A stretch of 36,860 nucleotides of DNA from Pseudomonas sp. IPO3778 (GTDB taxonomy: Bacteria; Pseudomonadota; Gammaproteobacteria; Pseudomonadales; Pseudomonadaceae): assembly GCF_013386825.1 (NCBI RefSeq), contig NZ_JACARC010000007.1:1-36860 (forward strand), in the 5' to 3' direction. The stretch's first letter is position 1; each line of letters starts with the position of its first letter. The notes under the pieces are model-generated. The model was not told the DNA's origin. It made no database searches and worked only from the letters and a program-made list of their open reading frames with translations. Shown here one piece after another: positions 1 through 7,517 of this stretch. A program made the position numbers and the translations under genes.

Positions 1-23
1 CAAATCCTGGCCCCACCACACTG

Positions 24-1010
24 CTAATGTGGGAGCTGGCTTGCCTGCGATGCAGCCACCTCGGTGTATCGGCTACACCGAGGTGATCCCTTCGCAGCCT
101 CGCTGAAGCTCGACAGCTCCCACAGTGCGCGCCCCGGCAAGCGCACATGCTGGCCCAGCTGGTCAAATAACGTCACCACCGAGCGCAACGCCCGGCAATC
201 GGGGCGCGTCAGCAGCCATAACGCCGTGTCGTGCCCCACCAGCGGCGGGCTTAACGGTTGCAGGCCCGCCCCCAGCAAGTAATCCGGCAACGCCGCCACG
301 CCGAGCCCCGCCCGTACCAGTTCGGTCACCGAAACCATGCTGTTGCAGCGATAGGCGGGCATCACCCCCGGCAACTGTTGGCGCCGCCAAGTGACGGTGG
401 GGTGGTCCGGCAGGAAGTCGTCCGGCGCGATCCAGTTCAGGGCAGCCAGGTCCGCGCCCGTATGCTGACAGGCATAGTCGGCACTGGCACACACCCGATA
501 CGACACCGTGCCCAGGCAACGTCCTACCAGATGCTCGGGCGGCGCCTTGGTCAGGCGCACGGCGATATCCGCATCGCGTCGGCTGAGGTTGGCAAAGTCA
601 TTGGACGTGCTCAGCTCCAGGGTCAGTGCCGGGTAGCCGGGCATGAACTGCGCCAGGGCCGGCAGCACCAAGGCTTGCAGCACCGAATCGGTACAGGTCA
701 GGCGCACCGTGCCGCTGATCACTTCACCGCCCTGCTCCACCCCCACACGCGCGGCCTCCAGCGCCTGCTCGGCACGTTCGGCCTGCTCGGCGAGGGTGGT
801 GGCCAAGGTGGTGGGCAGGTAGCCGGCGCGGCTTTTTTCGAACAGGGTCTGGCCCAGCGCCGCCTCCAGCCGTCGCACCGCGCGAAACACCGTGGACACA
901 TCCACCCGCAGCAGCGCCGCCGCCCGTGCCAGCGTACCGCCACGCACCAGGGCCAGGATCAGGGAAAGGTCGGGGTAGTCGATTTGATAGTGCGTGGCTG
1001 CATTGAGCAT
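24..1010 (-). CDS. LysR-family transcriptional regulator with REP-encoded C-terminus
   Basis: This is a predicted DNA-binding activator or repressor of 328 aa. The N-terminal winged helix-turn-helix is at about residues 10-65 (segment RAAALLRVDVSTVFRAVRRL), followed by a LysR substrate-binding domain (VRLTCTDSVLQALVLPAL onward). The ATG at 1010 is chosen because the frame can be extended upstream by 43 codons, but those residues do not match the family. The gene diverges from the GATase-like gene at 1091 across an 80-bp gap, so it probably regulates that pair and itself. Its last ~32 residues are read through a REP doublet (28-124) and end in SQASQLPH, so the native C-terminus has been replaced or extended by repeat sequence. 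The effector is unknown. Confidence 0.85.
   Translation of the reverse strand: MLNAATHYQIDYPDLSLILALVRGGTLARAAALLRVDVSTVFRAVRRLEAALGQTLFEKSRAGYLPTTLATTLAEQAERAEQALEAARVGVEQGGEVISGTVRLTCTDSVLQALVLPALAQFMPGYPALTLELSTSNDFANLSRRDADIAVRLTKAPPEHLVGRCLGTVSYRVCASADYACQHTGADLAALNWIAPDDFLPDHPTVTWRRQQLPGVMPAYRCNSMVSVTELVRAGLGVAALPDYLLGAGLQPLSPPLVGHDTALWLLTRPDCRALRSVVTLFDQLGQHVRLPGRALWELSSFSEAAKGSPRCSRYTEVAASQASQLPH
28..124. repeat. REP doublet (TGTGGGAGCTGG family), hybrid
   Basis: The left arm begins TGTGGGAGCTGGCTTGCC and the right end is AGCTCCCACA. An inner perfect hairpin (CCTCGGTGTA / TACACCGAGG) lies at about 58-83. The right half (ttcgcagcctcgctgaagc) differs from the usual GCAGGCAAGCC arm, so this doublet joins two repeat variants. 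It is translated as the C-terminus of the LysR gene. Confidence 0.85.
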
Positions 1011-1019
1011 GTGGGCTGA

Positions 1020-1048
1020 CGCCAATATTGATTGCGTGAACGCCAATC
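1020..1048. promoter_or_regulatory. Candidate LysR operator in divergent promoter
   Basis: The 80-bp gap between the divergent LysR and GATase-like genes contains two direct copies of ACGCCAAT (1020-1027 and 1041-1048), the palindrome CAATATTG (1023-1030), and an imperfect inverted repeat ATTGCG/CGCCAAT around 1031-1048. This size and symmetry suit a LysR-type binding site. The assignment is inference. Confidence 0.4.
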
Positions 1049-1090
1049 TATAGTGAGCACCAGGACTCAACAAGCCACGGAATAACCTCA

Positions 1091-1786
1091 ATGACTCAAA
1101 CCTCCCTGCACCTGGCCCTGATCGGCGACTACGATGCACAAGTCACCGCGCACCAGGCCATTCCTGTGGCGCTGCAACGGGCCGGTGAGGCCTTGGGCCT
1201 CACGGTGCGATTCGACTGGCTGGCCACCGACACGATCAAATCCACCGAACAATTACAGCACTACGACGGCTTCTGGTGCGTCCCCGCCAGCCCCTACCGC
1301 GACCTCGACGGCGCCCTGCTGGCGATCCGTTATGCCCGCGAACAGCGGCGTCCTTTCCTCGGCACCTGCGGCGGTTTTCAACACGCGGTGCTGGAATATG
1401 CCCGCAACGTGCTGGGCTGGGCCGACGCCGAGCATGGCGAACTGGCCCCCGACTCGCCGCGCGCGGTGCTCACCCCCCTGACCTGTGCCCTGGTGGAGGC
1501 GACTGACAGCATCCGCCTGATGGCCTTTACCCGCATCGCCGAGGCCTACGGCACCCTCGATATCCATGAAGGCTACCGCTGCCGTTATGGCATCAACCCC
1601 GACTTCGAAAGCGCACTGCTGGAGGCTGACCTGATTGCCAGCGGCCATGACTCGACGGGCGACCTGCGGGCGGTGGAGTTGCTGGATCATCCGTTCTTTG
1701 TCGCCACCCTGTTCCAGCCGGAGCGTGCGGCCCTTAAAGGCATCACCCCACCGCTGGCCATTGCGCTGCTGAAGGCCTGCGTATGA
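1091..1786 (+). CDS. CTP-synthase-C-terminal-like class I glutamine amidotransferase-fold protein
   Basis: The 231-aa protein has a class I GATase fold related to the glutaminase half of CTP synthase. The nucleophile elbow PFLGTCGGFQHAVLEYARNVLG carries Cys93 in the expected G-x-C-x-G context. The C-terminal motif that is normally F-H-P-E reads F-Q-P-E (Gln209, Glu211), so the catalytic His is absent. There is no synthetase domain. The family resembles proteins annotated as CTP synthase C-terminal region-related (seleno)protein. The start ATG follows a modest GGA. The stop overlaps the next ATG (ATGA), indicating translational coupling to the ABM-like gene. Substrate and reaction are unknown; ordinary glutaminase activity is doubtful given the missing His. 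Confidence 0.8.
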   Translation: MTQTSLHLALIGDYDAQVTAHQAIPVALQRAGEALGLTVRFDWLATDTIKSTEQLQHYDGFWCVPASPYRDLDGALLAIRYAREQRRPFLGTCGGFQHAVLEYARNVLGWADAEHGELAPDSPRAVLTPLTCALVEATDSIRLMAFTRIAEAYGTLDIHEGYRCRYGINPDFESALLEADLIASGHDSTGDLRAVELLDHPFFVATLFQPERAALKGITPPLAIALLKACV

Positions 1787-2106
1787 TCGCCAAGACACCC
1801 AAGCCGCCGTACTACGCCGTGGTGTTCAGTTCGTTACGCACAGAGGGCGACAACGGCTACGGGCAGGCCGCCGACCGCATGCTGGAACTGGCCCGGCAAC
1901 AACCCGGGTTTCTCGGCGTGGAGTCGGCGCGCGGGGACGATGGGCTGGGCATCACCGTGTCCTACTGGAGCAGCGAAGCCGCGATCCTGGCCTGGAAGCA
2001 GCACGCCGAACACACCGAAGTGCGTGAACAGGGGCGCTCCAGCTGGTACGCGGCGTGCCATACGCGGGTGTGCAAGGTGGAGCGGGCTTACGCGTTTGAA
2101 CGCTGA
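1783..2106 (+). CDS. Antibiotic biosynthesis monooxygenase (ABM)-like domain protein
   Basis: A 107-aa single-domain dimeric alpha/beta-barrel protein of the ABM superfamily. The pattern YYAVVFSS...ADRMLELARQQPGFLGVESARGDDGLGITVSYWSSEAAILAWKQHAEH is typical: an initial strand, a helix ending in PGF, an S-Y-W strand, then a W-x-x-x-x-E/H helix. Family members include small cofactor-free oxygenases, haem-degrading enzymes and many uncharacterised proteins. It overlaps the upstream GATase-like gene by 4 nt and almost certainly shares its mRNA. Function here is unknown, but conserved coupling would suggest the two proteins act on the same metabolite. Confidence 0.82.
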   Translation: MIAKTPKPPYYAVVFSSLRTEGDNGYGQAADRMLELARQQPGFLGVESARGDDGLGITVSYWSSEAAILAWKQHAEHTEVREQGRSSWYAACHTRVCKVERAYAFER

Positions 2107-2132
2107 AACATCAGCCTGTGTAAAACACTCAA

Positions 2133-2243
2133 TGTGGGCAAGGGGCTTCTGTGGCGAGGGAGCTTGCTCCCGCTGGAGTGCGCAGCGCTCCCAAGCTTTT
2201 GGGTCTGCTGCGCAGCCCAGCGGGAGCAAGCGCCCTCGCCACA
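2133..2243. repeat. REP doublet (TGTGGCGAGGG family) with extra partial unit
   Basis: The main doublet is 2150-2243. Its left arm is tgtggcgagggagcttgctc and its right arm is the inverse ending ccctcgccaca, with an inner GC-rich inverted segment built on gctgg...ccagc. A partial related unit (tgtgggcaaggggctt) precedes it at 2133-2148. It lies between the ABM-like gene and the converging DUF2025-like gene and could act as a transcript-end stabiliser. Confidence 0.75.
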
Positions 2244-2276
2244 AAAAGCGCTCTCGCCGCAGGGGCAATGTGGCGC

Positions 2277-2600
2277 TCAACTGACCAAATGACGTACCGC
2301 ACTGATCTGCGCAATTTCCACCCGGCGCATGTACACCCGCAGCGGTTCGGTGATGTGGATGCGGTCGTCGATATTCTGGTCGAGCAACAACTGGATCCGC
2401 TCGCGGGACAAGGTCATGGCCTGCCCGCCCGCCGGCTGCCAGACAAATTCTGCGGTGGGGATGATGCCGTCATCGGCCACGTCCATGCCGAAGGCGTCTT
2501 CGCTGAAACGTACGATGTACTGGCCGGTCTTGCGGTTCAGGCCGACAAACCCGTGGAGTTGGTCGGCGGCCTGGCAGATAAGCTCGGAGGTGATGCGCAT
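2277..2600 (-). CDS. Conserved pseudomonad protein, DUF2025-like
   Basis: A 107-aa soluble protein with no signal peptide. The sequence MRITSELICQAADQLHGFVGLNRKTGQYIVRFSEDAFGMDVADDGI closely resembles, from memory, the Pseudomonas DUF2025 family; function is unknown. The ATG at 2600 is preferred over a GTG four codons upstream because the segment GTGAGGTTTACC puts a good AGG ribosome-binding site 6 nt before it. The C-terminal half is NIDDRIHITEPLRVYMRRVEIAQISAVRHL. It is transcribed alone, divergent from glpQ across a 232-bp gap. Confidence 0.78.
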   Translation of the reverse strand: MRITSELICQAADQLHGFVGLNRKTGQYIVRFSEDAFGMDVADDGIIPTAEFVWQPAGGQAMTLSRERIQLLLDQNIDDRIHITEPLRVYMRRVEIAQISAVRHLVS

Positions 2601-2832
2601 GGTAAACCTCACTGAAAAGTCCTATGTGGACTGGAAAGATGGTTTACACGCGTGGCAGAAAAATCTGCCCTCTGATGGGGCAGCTGAGGCCAAGAGTACT
2701 GCATAGCACAGCACAAAAGCGCAGAAAAATGGCCCGTGAACACGTTAATGTCGGTTTGGTGATAGCGCCTTTCGCATTCAATTGTTAAAAAGGAACCCTT
2801 CTCAAAGTTACCTCCACGAAAGGACTTCGCAT

Positions 2833-3960
2833 ATGCCTGTCACGTTTACCAAGAGTGCCCTGCTGCTGGCCCTGATGCTGGGCCTTGGCCACGCACAGGC
2901 GGCAAGCCCGATCAGCCCTGCCGAACTCGCCGCCAACGAAGGCATTCCACACCCGGCGGTCATCGCCCACCGTGGCGCGTCCTTCGATGCACCGGAATCC
3001 ACCGCCGCCGCCTACAAAGTGGCGCGCGACCTGGGTGCCGACTACCTGGAAATGGACCTGCAACGCAGCAAGGACGGCGTGCTGTTCGCCCTCCATGACA
3101 ACAACCTGCAACGCACCACCGACGTCGCCACCAAGTTTCCCGAGCGCAAAGACAGCCCGGCCAACGAATTCACCTGGGCCGAGCTGAAAACCCTGGACGC
3201 CGGCAGCTGGTTCAACGCCGCCTACCCGGACCGTGCGCGCCCTGGCTTCGTCGGCCTGAAAATCCAGAGCCTGGACGAAATCATCAAGATTGCCGAAGGC
3301 AACCCGCAGCACAAACCCGGCCTGTACATTGAAACCAAAGAGCCAAAGCAATTCCCGGGGATCGAAGCCGACCTGAAGAACAAGCTGCTGGATAAAGGCT
3401 GGCTGAGCTCCACCGGCTCCAACCAGGCCCAGAAAAACATCGGCGTCGGCCAGGGCAAGGGCCGCGTGGTGCTGCAGACCTTTGAGAAAGACAGCCTGAA
3501 AGAACTGCAAAAAGAGATGCCCAACACCCCGAAAATCCTGCTGTTGTGGGTCGGTGAAGGCAGCATCGAACCGAAATCCAAGGTGACCTTCGCCGAGTCC
3601 GGCGAGCCGAGCAAAGCCGCCTACTACGCCAAGCAAGAACCCAAGGACCCCGCCGAGTTCGAAAAATGGCTCGACGAGGCCAAGAGCCTGGGCGCCATCG
3701 GTACCGGACCTTCGGCACAGCTGACCAACCTGGGCGACCAGAGCTATTCCGACCTGGTCAAACCCGAGATGAACCAGTTGACTCACGACAAGGGCATGCT
3801 GGTGCACGTCTACACCGTGGATGAGCCGGTGGACTTCGACAAGGTGATGAAAGCCGGCGTCGATGGCATCTTCACCAACCGCGCCGCCGAATTGCTGAAG
3901 TACTACAAGCGCTGGCCGTCCTCGAGTGTGGCCGACCTGCTGCAGGACAACGGTTACTGA
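2833..3960 (+). CDS. glpQ: Periplasmic glycerophosphodiester phosphodiesterase
   Basis: The 375-aa enzyme hydrolyses glycerophosphodiesters to sn-glycerol-3-phosphate and an alcohol. Residues 1-23 form a Sec signal peptide (hydrophobic LLLALMLGLG, cleavage after AQA), so it acts in the periplasm. The GDPD TIM-barrel hallmarks are present: AHRG (His46, Arg47), E-x-D (Glu73, Asp75) and His88 in ALHDN. Length fits GlpQ (about 360 aa) rather than short cytosolic UgpQ. An in-frame ATG lies further upstream at 2782, but the one at 2833 has the signal peptide directly after it and an AAAGGA site before it. The stop codon directly abuts the GTG start of an AraC-type regulator. Confidence 0.93.
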   Translation: MPVTFTKSALLLALMLGLGHAQAASPISPAELAANEGIPHPAVIAHRGASFDAPESTAAAYKVARDLGADYLEMDLQRSKDGVLFALHDNNLQRTTDVATKFPERKDSPANEFTWAELKTLDAGSWFNAAYPDRARPGFVGLKIQSLDEIIKIAEGNPQHKPGLYIETKEPKQFPGIEADLKNKLLDKGWLSSTGSNQAQKNIGVGQGKGRVVLQTFEKDSLKELQKEMPNTPKILLLWVGEGSIEPKSKVTFAESGEPSKAAYYAKQEPKDPAEFEKWLDEAKSLGAIGTGPSAQLTNLGDQSYSDLVKPEMNQLTHDKGMLVHVYTVDEPVDFDKVMKAGVDGIFTNRAAELLKYYKRWPSSSVADLLQDNGY

Positions 3961-4641
3961 GTGAAGCCCGAATGGTCAGGCCGCCTGTGGCTGGGGCCTG
4001 ACTACGGGCTGATCCAGGGCATACCGGGGCACACCGCGCCCCATGCGCACTATGCCCATCAGCTGATGTTCTCCCCGGGCGGGCCGATCACGGCCAGCCT
4101 CGATGGCCGTGTCACCACGGCCCATCGCCTGTTTATCCCCTCAAGAATGCCCCACGCCATCCTCCACACCGAAGGTGAGGTATTGATGGTGTATGCCGAA
4201 CCCGGCGCGTTTGATCCCGACCTGTTGCAGGCCGCCCTGGCCGATCGCCAACTGTCCCTTGAGGCACTCGACCGCACGCTTCGGCAGTTGCCGCGACGCG
4301 CACTGGAAGACACCCGTGTGGAGCGCGCGCTGATGGCGCTGGATCAGCAACTGAGTGGCAAAATCTCGGCCCACGCCCTGGCCCAGGCGGCGCATGTGTC
4401 GTTGAGCCAGTTGGAGCGGTTGTTCGCCAACCAGTTGGGCGTGCCGGTGCGCCGCCTGGTGCTGTGGCGGCGCTTGCGGGTGGCGCTGGGGCTGGCGCTC
4501 GGCGGCAACACCTTGACCGAAGCGGCCCATGGCGCCGGGTTCGCCGATTCGGCGCACTTTTCCCGGACCATGAAGCAGCTATTTGGCGTGACGGCCGGGG
4601 CGTCGCTGCGCCACCTGCAACTGACACTGCTCCCACTGTAG
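3961..4641 (+). CDS. AraC-family transcriptional regulator
   Basis: A 226-aa regulator. The N-terminal ~80 residues look like a small cupin-type sensor (HTAPHAHYAHQLMFSPGGPITASLDG...HRLFIPSRMPHAI). The C-terminal double helix-turn-helix AraC domain is at about 125-222 (ISAHALAQAAHVSLSQLERLFANQLGVPVRRLVLWRRLRVAL...TEAAHGAGFADSAHFSRTMKQLFGVT). It begins with GTG directly after the glpQ TGA, with no intervening base, so expression likely depends on translation of glpQ. Its TAG stop is the TAG in the TGTAGGAG end of the following REP doublet. The target is unknown; the neighbouring desaturase or glpQ are candidates by position. Confidence 0.85.
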   Translation: MKPEWSGRLWLGPDYGLIQGIPGHTAPHAHYAHQLMFSPGGPITASLDGRVTTAHRLFIPSRMPHAILHTEGEVLMVYAEPGAFDPDLLQAALADRQLSLEALDRTLRQLPRRALEDTRVERALMALDQQLSGKISAHALAQAAHVSLSQLERLFANQLGVPVRRLVLWRRLRVALGLALGGNTLTEAAHGAGFADSAHFSRTMKQLFGVTAGASLRHLQLTLLPL

Positions 4642-4736
4642 GAGCGAGCTTGCTCGCGAAGGTTGTTAACGATGACGCGAGCATCCTGAATGAACGCGGT
4701 GCCCTCAGGTTTTTCGCGAGCAAGCTCGCTCCTACA
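4637..4736. repeat. REP doublet (TGTAGGAGCGAGC family) between convergent genes
   Basis: The left arm is TGTAGGAGCGAGCTTGCTCG and the right arm is its inverse ending GCTCGCTCCTACA, separated by about 57 bp. Both ends contain TAG when read outward-in. The left TAG (4639-4641) is the AraC stop codon and the right CTA (4732-4734) is the desaturase stop codon. Confidence 0.88.
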
Positions 4737-5610
4737 GTAAATCGGCCGGAATCGGCGGTTCCTTGCTCAACCGCACTGTTGTGAACGGATCGCGTAACTG
4801 CGCCATATAGTCCAGCGGAAAGTCCGGCCGGCTGCCGATCCCCAAATCGCCCGGCCCCATTCGATAGTCCTGGCGGTAAAACGCCGTGCCCAACAGCCAA
4901 TCCCACAGATTGAAAAACAACCCGAAATTCACATCCCCCGCCCGGCCATATTTCATGTGATGAAACCGATGTACCGGCGCCCAGGCAAACACCCAGCGCA
5001 GCGGCCCCAGGCGCATGTCGACATTGGAATGCTGCAATAACAGTTGTATGGCAATCGCCAGCGCCAGCAGCAGCGCCACATCCGTGGGAATGCCCAGCAG
5101 GATCAACGGTAGCAGGCCGGCCGTTGCTTCCAGCATCTGGTGCAACGGGTGCTTCATCAAGCCATTGAAACCGTACAGCCGCTGCACGCTGTGATGGACC
5201 GCATGCAGGCGCCACAACGCCCCGACCCGGTGACTGGCGTAATGCATCAGGGTGATGCCCGCATCGGCAATGAAAATCGCCAGCAGCAATTGCTCCCAGA
5301 GCGGCCACGCCCGCGGCCATAGACCGTCGATGGCCAGCAGTGCGGTCAACCCCGGCAGGATCAACAAGCCCAATGCGTTGAGGCCTTCATTGACCAACGC
5401 ATGAAGAATGTCCCGCCTGCGATCGCCCTGGTTTCGATTCCATTGGGGCTCGTAAGGCAACCACGCCTCAGCGATAAACGACACCGCCACCGCCGTTACA
5501 AACACCAGCCCCAGCCAGTGCAGCGCACCCACCTCGACCAGCCACAACGCCCAACCGATAAATCCCGCCCAGAACACGGGCGCATAGACCCAGGTCATCA
5601 ACCGTTTCAT
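4732..5610 (-). CDS. Sterol desaturase / fatty acid hydroxylase family membrane di-iron enzyme
   Basis: A 292-aa integral membrane protein with several hydrophobic helices (roughly 8-25, 32-50, 78-95, 108-120, 165-192). The histidine boxes of the di-iron hydroxylase/desaturase superfamily are clear: HYASH (123-127), HAVHH (136-140), H194 in QHSNVD, and HRFHH (214-218). It probably hydroxylates or desaturates a lipid in the inner membrane using O2; the lipid is unknown. The ATG at 5610 is chosen because GGAGACACAG precedes it and the longer frame adds a non-family N-terminus. The stop codon lies inside the REP doublet it shares with the convergent AraC gene. Confidence 0.88.
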   Translation of the reverse strand: MKRLMTWVYAPVFWAGFIGWALWLVEVGALHWLGLVFVTAVAVSFIAEAWLPYEPQWNRNQGDRRRDILHALVNEGLNALGLLILPGLTALLAIDGLWPRAWPLWEQLLLAIFIADAGITLMHYASHRVGALWRLHAVHHSVQRLYGFNGLMKHPLHQMLEATAGLLPLILLGIPTDVALLLALAIAIQLLLQHSNVDMRLGPLRWVFAWAPVHRFHHMKYGRAGDVNFGLFFNLWDWLLGTAFYRQDYRMGPGDLGIGSRPDFPLDYMAQLRDPFTTVRLSKEPPIPADLL

Positions 5611-5750
5611 CTGTGTCTCCCATAAGTGAGACGCCAGCATGAAACCCCACACTCGTCGCCGATTGAACAAACGGCGCAATTTTAAGGGTGAGTTAAGTTG
5701 CGCTGGTTAACCTGATCCCACTTAAACAGCTCACCCCAAAGGATCACACC

Positions 5751-6056
5751 ATGAAAAACCTGACTGCCCTGTTCGCCGCTGCCGCCCTGACCGTCACCGC
5801 CGGTTTCGCCCAGGCCGATGTTCGCCCGGACCAGATCCCGAGCCTGCTCAAGTCCGGTGCCGTGATGGATTTTGAAAAACTCAACGCCAAGGCCCTGGCC
5901 CAGCACCAGGGTGCGACCATCGTCGACACCGAGCTGGAAGACAAAGCCGGCCGTCTGGTCTACGAGACCGAACTGCGTGACACCAGCAACGTGAAGTGGG
6001 ACGTGAAGCTGGACGCCAAGACCGGCGAAGTCCTGGAAAACAAGCAAGACACCTGA
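5751..6056 (+). CDS. Small periplasmic PepSY-domain protein
   Basis: A 101-aa protein with a clear signal peptide (MKNLTALFAAAALTVTAGFAQA, cleavage after residue 22). The mature part has one PepSY-type domain: FEKLNAKALAQHQGATIVDTELEDKAGRLVYETELRD...WDVKLDAKTGEVLENKQD, with the usual G-x-x-x-x-x-E strand and final D-A-x-T-G-x-V/I-L. PepSY proteins are periplasmic or membrane-linked and some inhibit peptidases or accompany sensor kinases. A strong terminator follows, so it is likely monocistronic. The neighbouring histidine kinase downstream is separated by that terminator. Confidence 0.88.
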   Translation: MKNLTALFAAAALTVTAGFAQADVRPDQIPSLLKSGAVMDFEKLNAKALAQHQGATIVDTELEDKAGRLVYETELRDTSNVKWDVKLDAKTGEVLENKQDT

Positions 6057-6072
6057 GTTGAACCACAAAAAC

Positions 6073-6104
6073 GCCGCGCCGCCTTCGGGCCGCGCGGCTT
6101 TTTT
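6073..6104 (+). terminator. Rho-independent terminator after PepSY gene
   Basis: A GC-rich stem (GCCGCGCCGCC pairing with GGCCGCGCGGC, one C-C mismatch) is closed by a TTCG tetraloop and followed by six T residues. It begins 17 nt after the PepSY stop codon. Confidence 0.93.
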
Positions 6105-6241
6105 ATGCACGCTCGTCGCCTTTAAGAGTAAATAGTCTAATTCCCTTGCACGAAGTTGTACCTTCAACCTTCAAGGCCGCTAGAATCCCAATTATCAGCC
6201 AAGGCACAACGCCATCAGCATCAGGATCGAGACCGTTCGAC

Positions 6242-7417
6242 ATGGGGCAAAGAGCCGCCGACATTGCCACCATTGGCCGAATCAGTGCTGTACCCGCCAT
6301 TCTCCAGGTGGTCAGCGAAATGACCGGCCTGCGGTTTGCAGCCGTGGCTCGGGTTACCGATGATTCATGGACGGCCTGCGCGGTGCTCGACCGCCTGGAC
6401 TTCGGCCTGCCCGTCGGCGGCGAACTGGACCTGACCACCACTCTGTGCCACGAAATCCGGGGCTCCCACGTCTCGATCGTGATCGACAAAGCCAGCGAAG
6501 ACCCGCTGTACCGCGACCACCACACACCGCGCATCTACCACTTTGAAAGCTACATCTCGGTGCCGGTGTTCCGCACCGACGGGCGCTTCTTCGGCACCAT
6601 CTGCGCCCTGGACCCGAACCCGGCCCAACTGCGCAACAGCACCATCCAGTCGACCATGGAGTCGTTTGCCCGGGTGCTGTCCCTGCAAATCGAAGCCGAA
6701 GAAAGCCTGCAGCAAACCGAGGCCGACTTGCAGCAAGAACGGGAAACCGCCGAACTGCGGGAACAGTTCATCGCCGTGCTCGGCCATGACCTGCGCAACC
6801 CGCTGTTCGCGATCAACGTCGGCGCCGAGCGCCTGTTGCGCAAACACCCGGACCCGGCCACCGACACCCTGGTGCGGCACATGCTCGCCAGCGGGCGCCG
6901 CGCCTCGCAGTTGGTGGAAGACGTGCTGGACTTTGCCCGCGGGCGCATGGGCAGCGGCATTCCGGTGCACATCGCTGAATGCCCGGGGCTGGAAGACTCC
7001 CTGCAACATGTGGTGGAAGAGGTGCAGCACGTGCATCCGACGCGGCGGATCCACGCCCACATCGGCAACCTCAGCGGCGTGCGCGGCGACCGCGAACGGC
7101 TGGCGCAATTGCTCTCCAACCTGGTGGCCAACGCCATCAGCCACGGCAACCCCGAAGGGCCGGTGGAAGTCAGTGCCCAGGTTAACGCCGGCACCTTCGA
7201 ATTGACGGTGAAAAACCGTGGGCTGATCAGTGATCAAGCCATGCCGCTGCTGTTCCAGCCCTACTCCCGACCGACGGGCGCCTTGCCCCAGGCCGGGCTG
7301 GGCCTGGGTTTGTACATCGTCAAACAGATTGCCGATGCCCATGGCGGGCGGCTGGAAGTGTCGTCCCACGAACAGGACGGCACGGTATTCAGCTTCAGTT
7401 TGCCCGCCGACCATTGA
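6242..7417 (+). CDS. GAF-domain sensor histidine kinase (orphan)
   Basis: A 391-aa cytosolic two-component kinase with no membrane segments. Numbered from ATG 6242, the N-terminal GAF domain spans about 15-150 (VVSEMTGLRFAAVARVTDDSW...VPVFRTDGRFFGTICALDPNP). A coiled linker rich in Q/E follows (about 150-175), then a HisKA domain with phospho-acceptor His182 in GHDLRNPL, and a HATPase domain with N-box NLVANAISHGN and G-box GLGLGLYIVKQ. An upstream TTG at 6146 would add 32 residues but lacks family similarity. No response regulator lies next to it, so its partner is elsewhere. The signal is unknown. Confidence 0.9.
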   Translation: MGQRAADIATIGRISAVPAILQVVSEMTGLRFAAVARVTDDSWTACAVLDRLDFGLPVGGELDLTTTLCHEIRGSHVSIVIDKASEDPLYRDHHTPRIYHFESYISVPVFRTDGRFFGTICALDPNPAQLRNSTIQSTMESFARVLSLQIEAEESLQQTEADLQQERETAELREQFIAVLGHDLRNPLFAINVGAERLLRKHPDPATDTLVRHMLASGRRASQLVEDVLDFARGRMGSGIPVHIAECPGLEDSLQHVVEEVQHVHPTRRIHAHIGNLSGVRGDRERLAQLLSNLVANAISHGNPEGPVEVSAQVNAGTFELTVKNRGLISDQAMPLLFQPYSRPTGALPQAGLGLGLYIVKQIADAHGGRLEVSSHEQDGTVFSFSLPADH

Positions 7418-7430
7418 CGCCCACCTCAAA

Positions 7431-7448
7431 CTGTCACAAAACCGTCAA
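7431..7448 (+). promoter_or_regulatory. Pho-box-like direct repeat (PhoB site candidate)
   Basis: The sequence CTGTCACAAAACCGTCAA fits the 7-4-7 layout of the PhoB box (two CTGTCA-like heptamers separated by four A residues). The second half has CCGTCA instead of CTGTCA. It lies 70-87 bp upstream of the ZntB-like start, a usual distance for activation. The match was judged by eye. Confidence 0.55.
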
Positions 7449-7517
7449 ATCCAGTTGCCATGATGCGCTCAAGTGAACCTGTGAAATCTCCTACAGGCAC
7501 TTTCCCTGCGAGCCTCC

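Noticed and set aside
258..1019. 253-aa plus-strand open frame opposite the first LysR gene
   Set aside because: Its low-complexity Gln/His/Arg-rich translation has no motifs; the minus-strand LysR domain is unambiguous.
2151..2706. Plus-strand frames over the DUF2025-like gene
   Set aside because: They begin inside or just after a REP and lie antisense to a gene that matches a known family with a good ribosome-binding site.
2785..3807. 340-aa minus-strand open frame opposite glpQ
   Set aside because: It is a Gly/Val/Phe-rich shadow, whereas glpQ has a signal peptide and catalytic residues.
4133..5320. 395-aa minus-strand open frame over the AraC gene, REP and desaturase gene
   Set aside because: It crosses two well-supported genes and a REP in another frame, has Ala/Gly/Arg-rich low-complexity translation and matches no family.
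6146..6241. TTG-initiated 32-residue extension of the GAF kinase
   Set aside because: It has no ribosome-binding site of note and non-family sequence; the ATG at 6242 gives the usual N-terminus.
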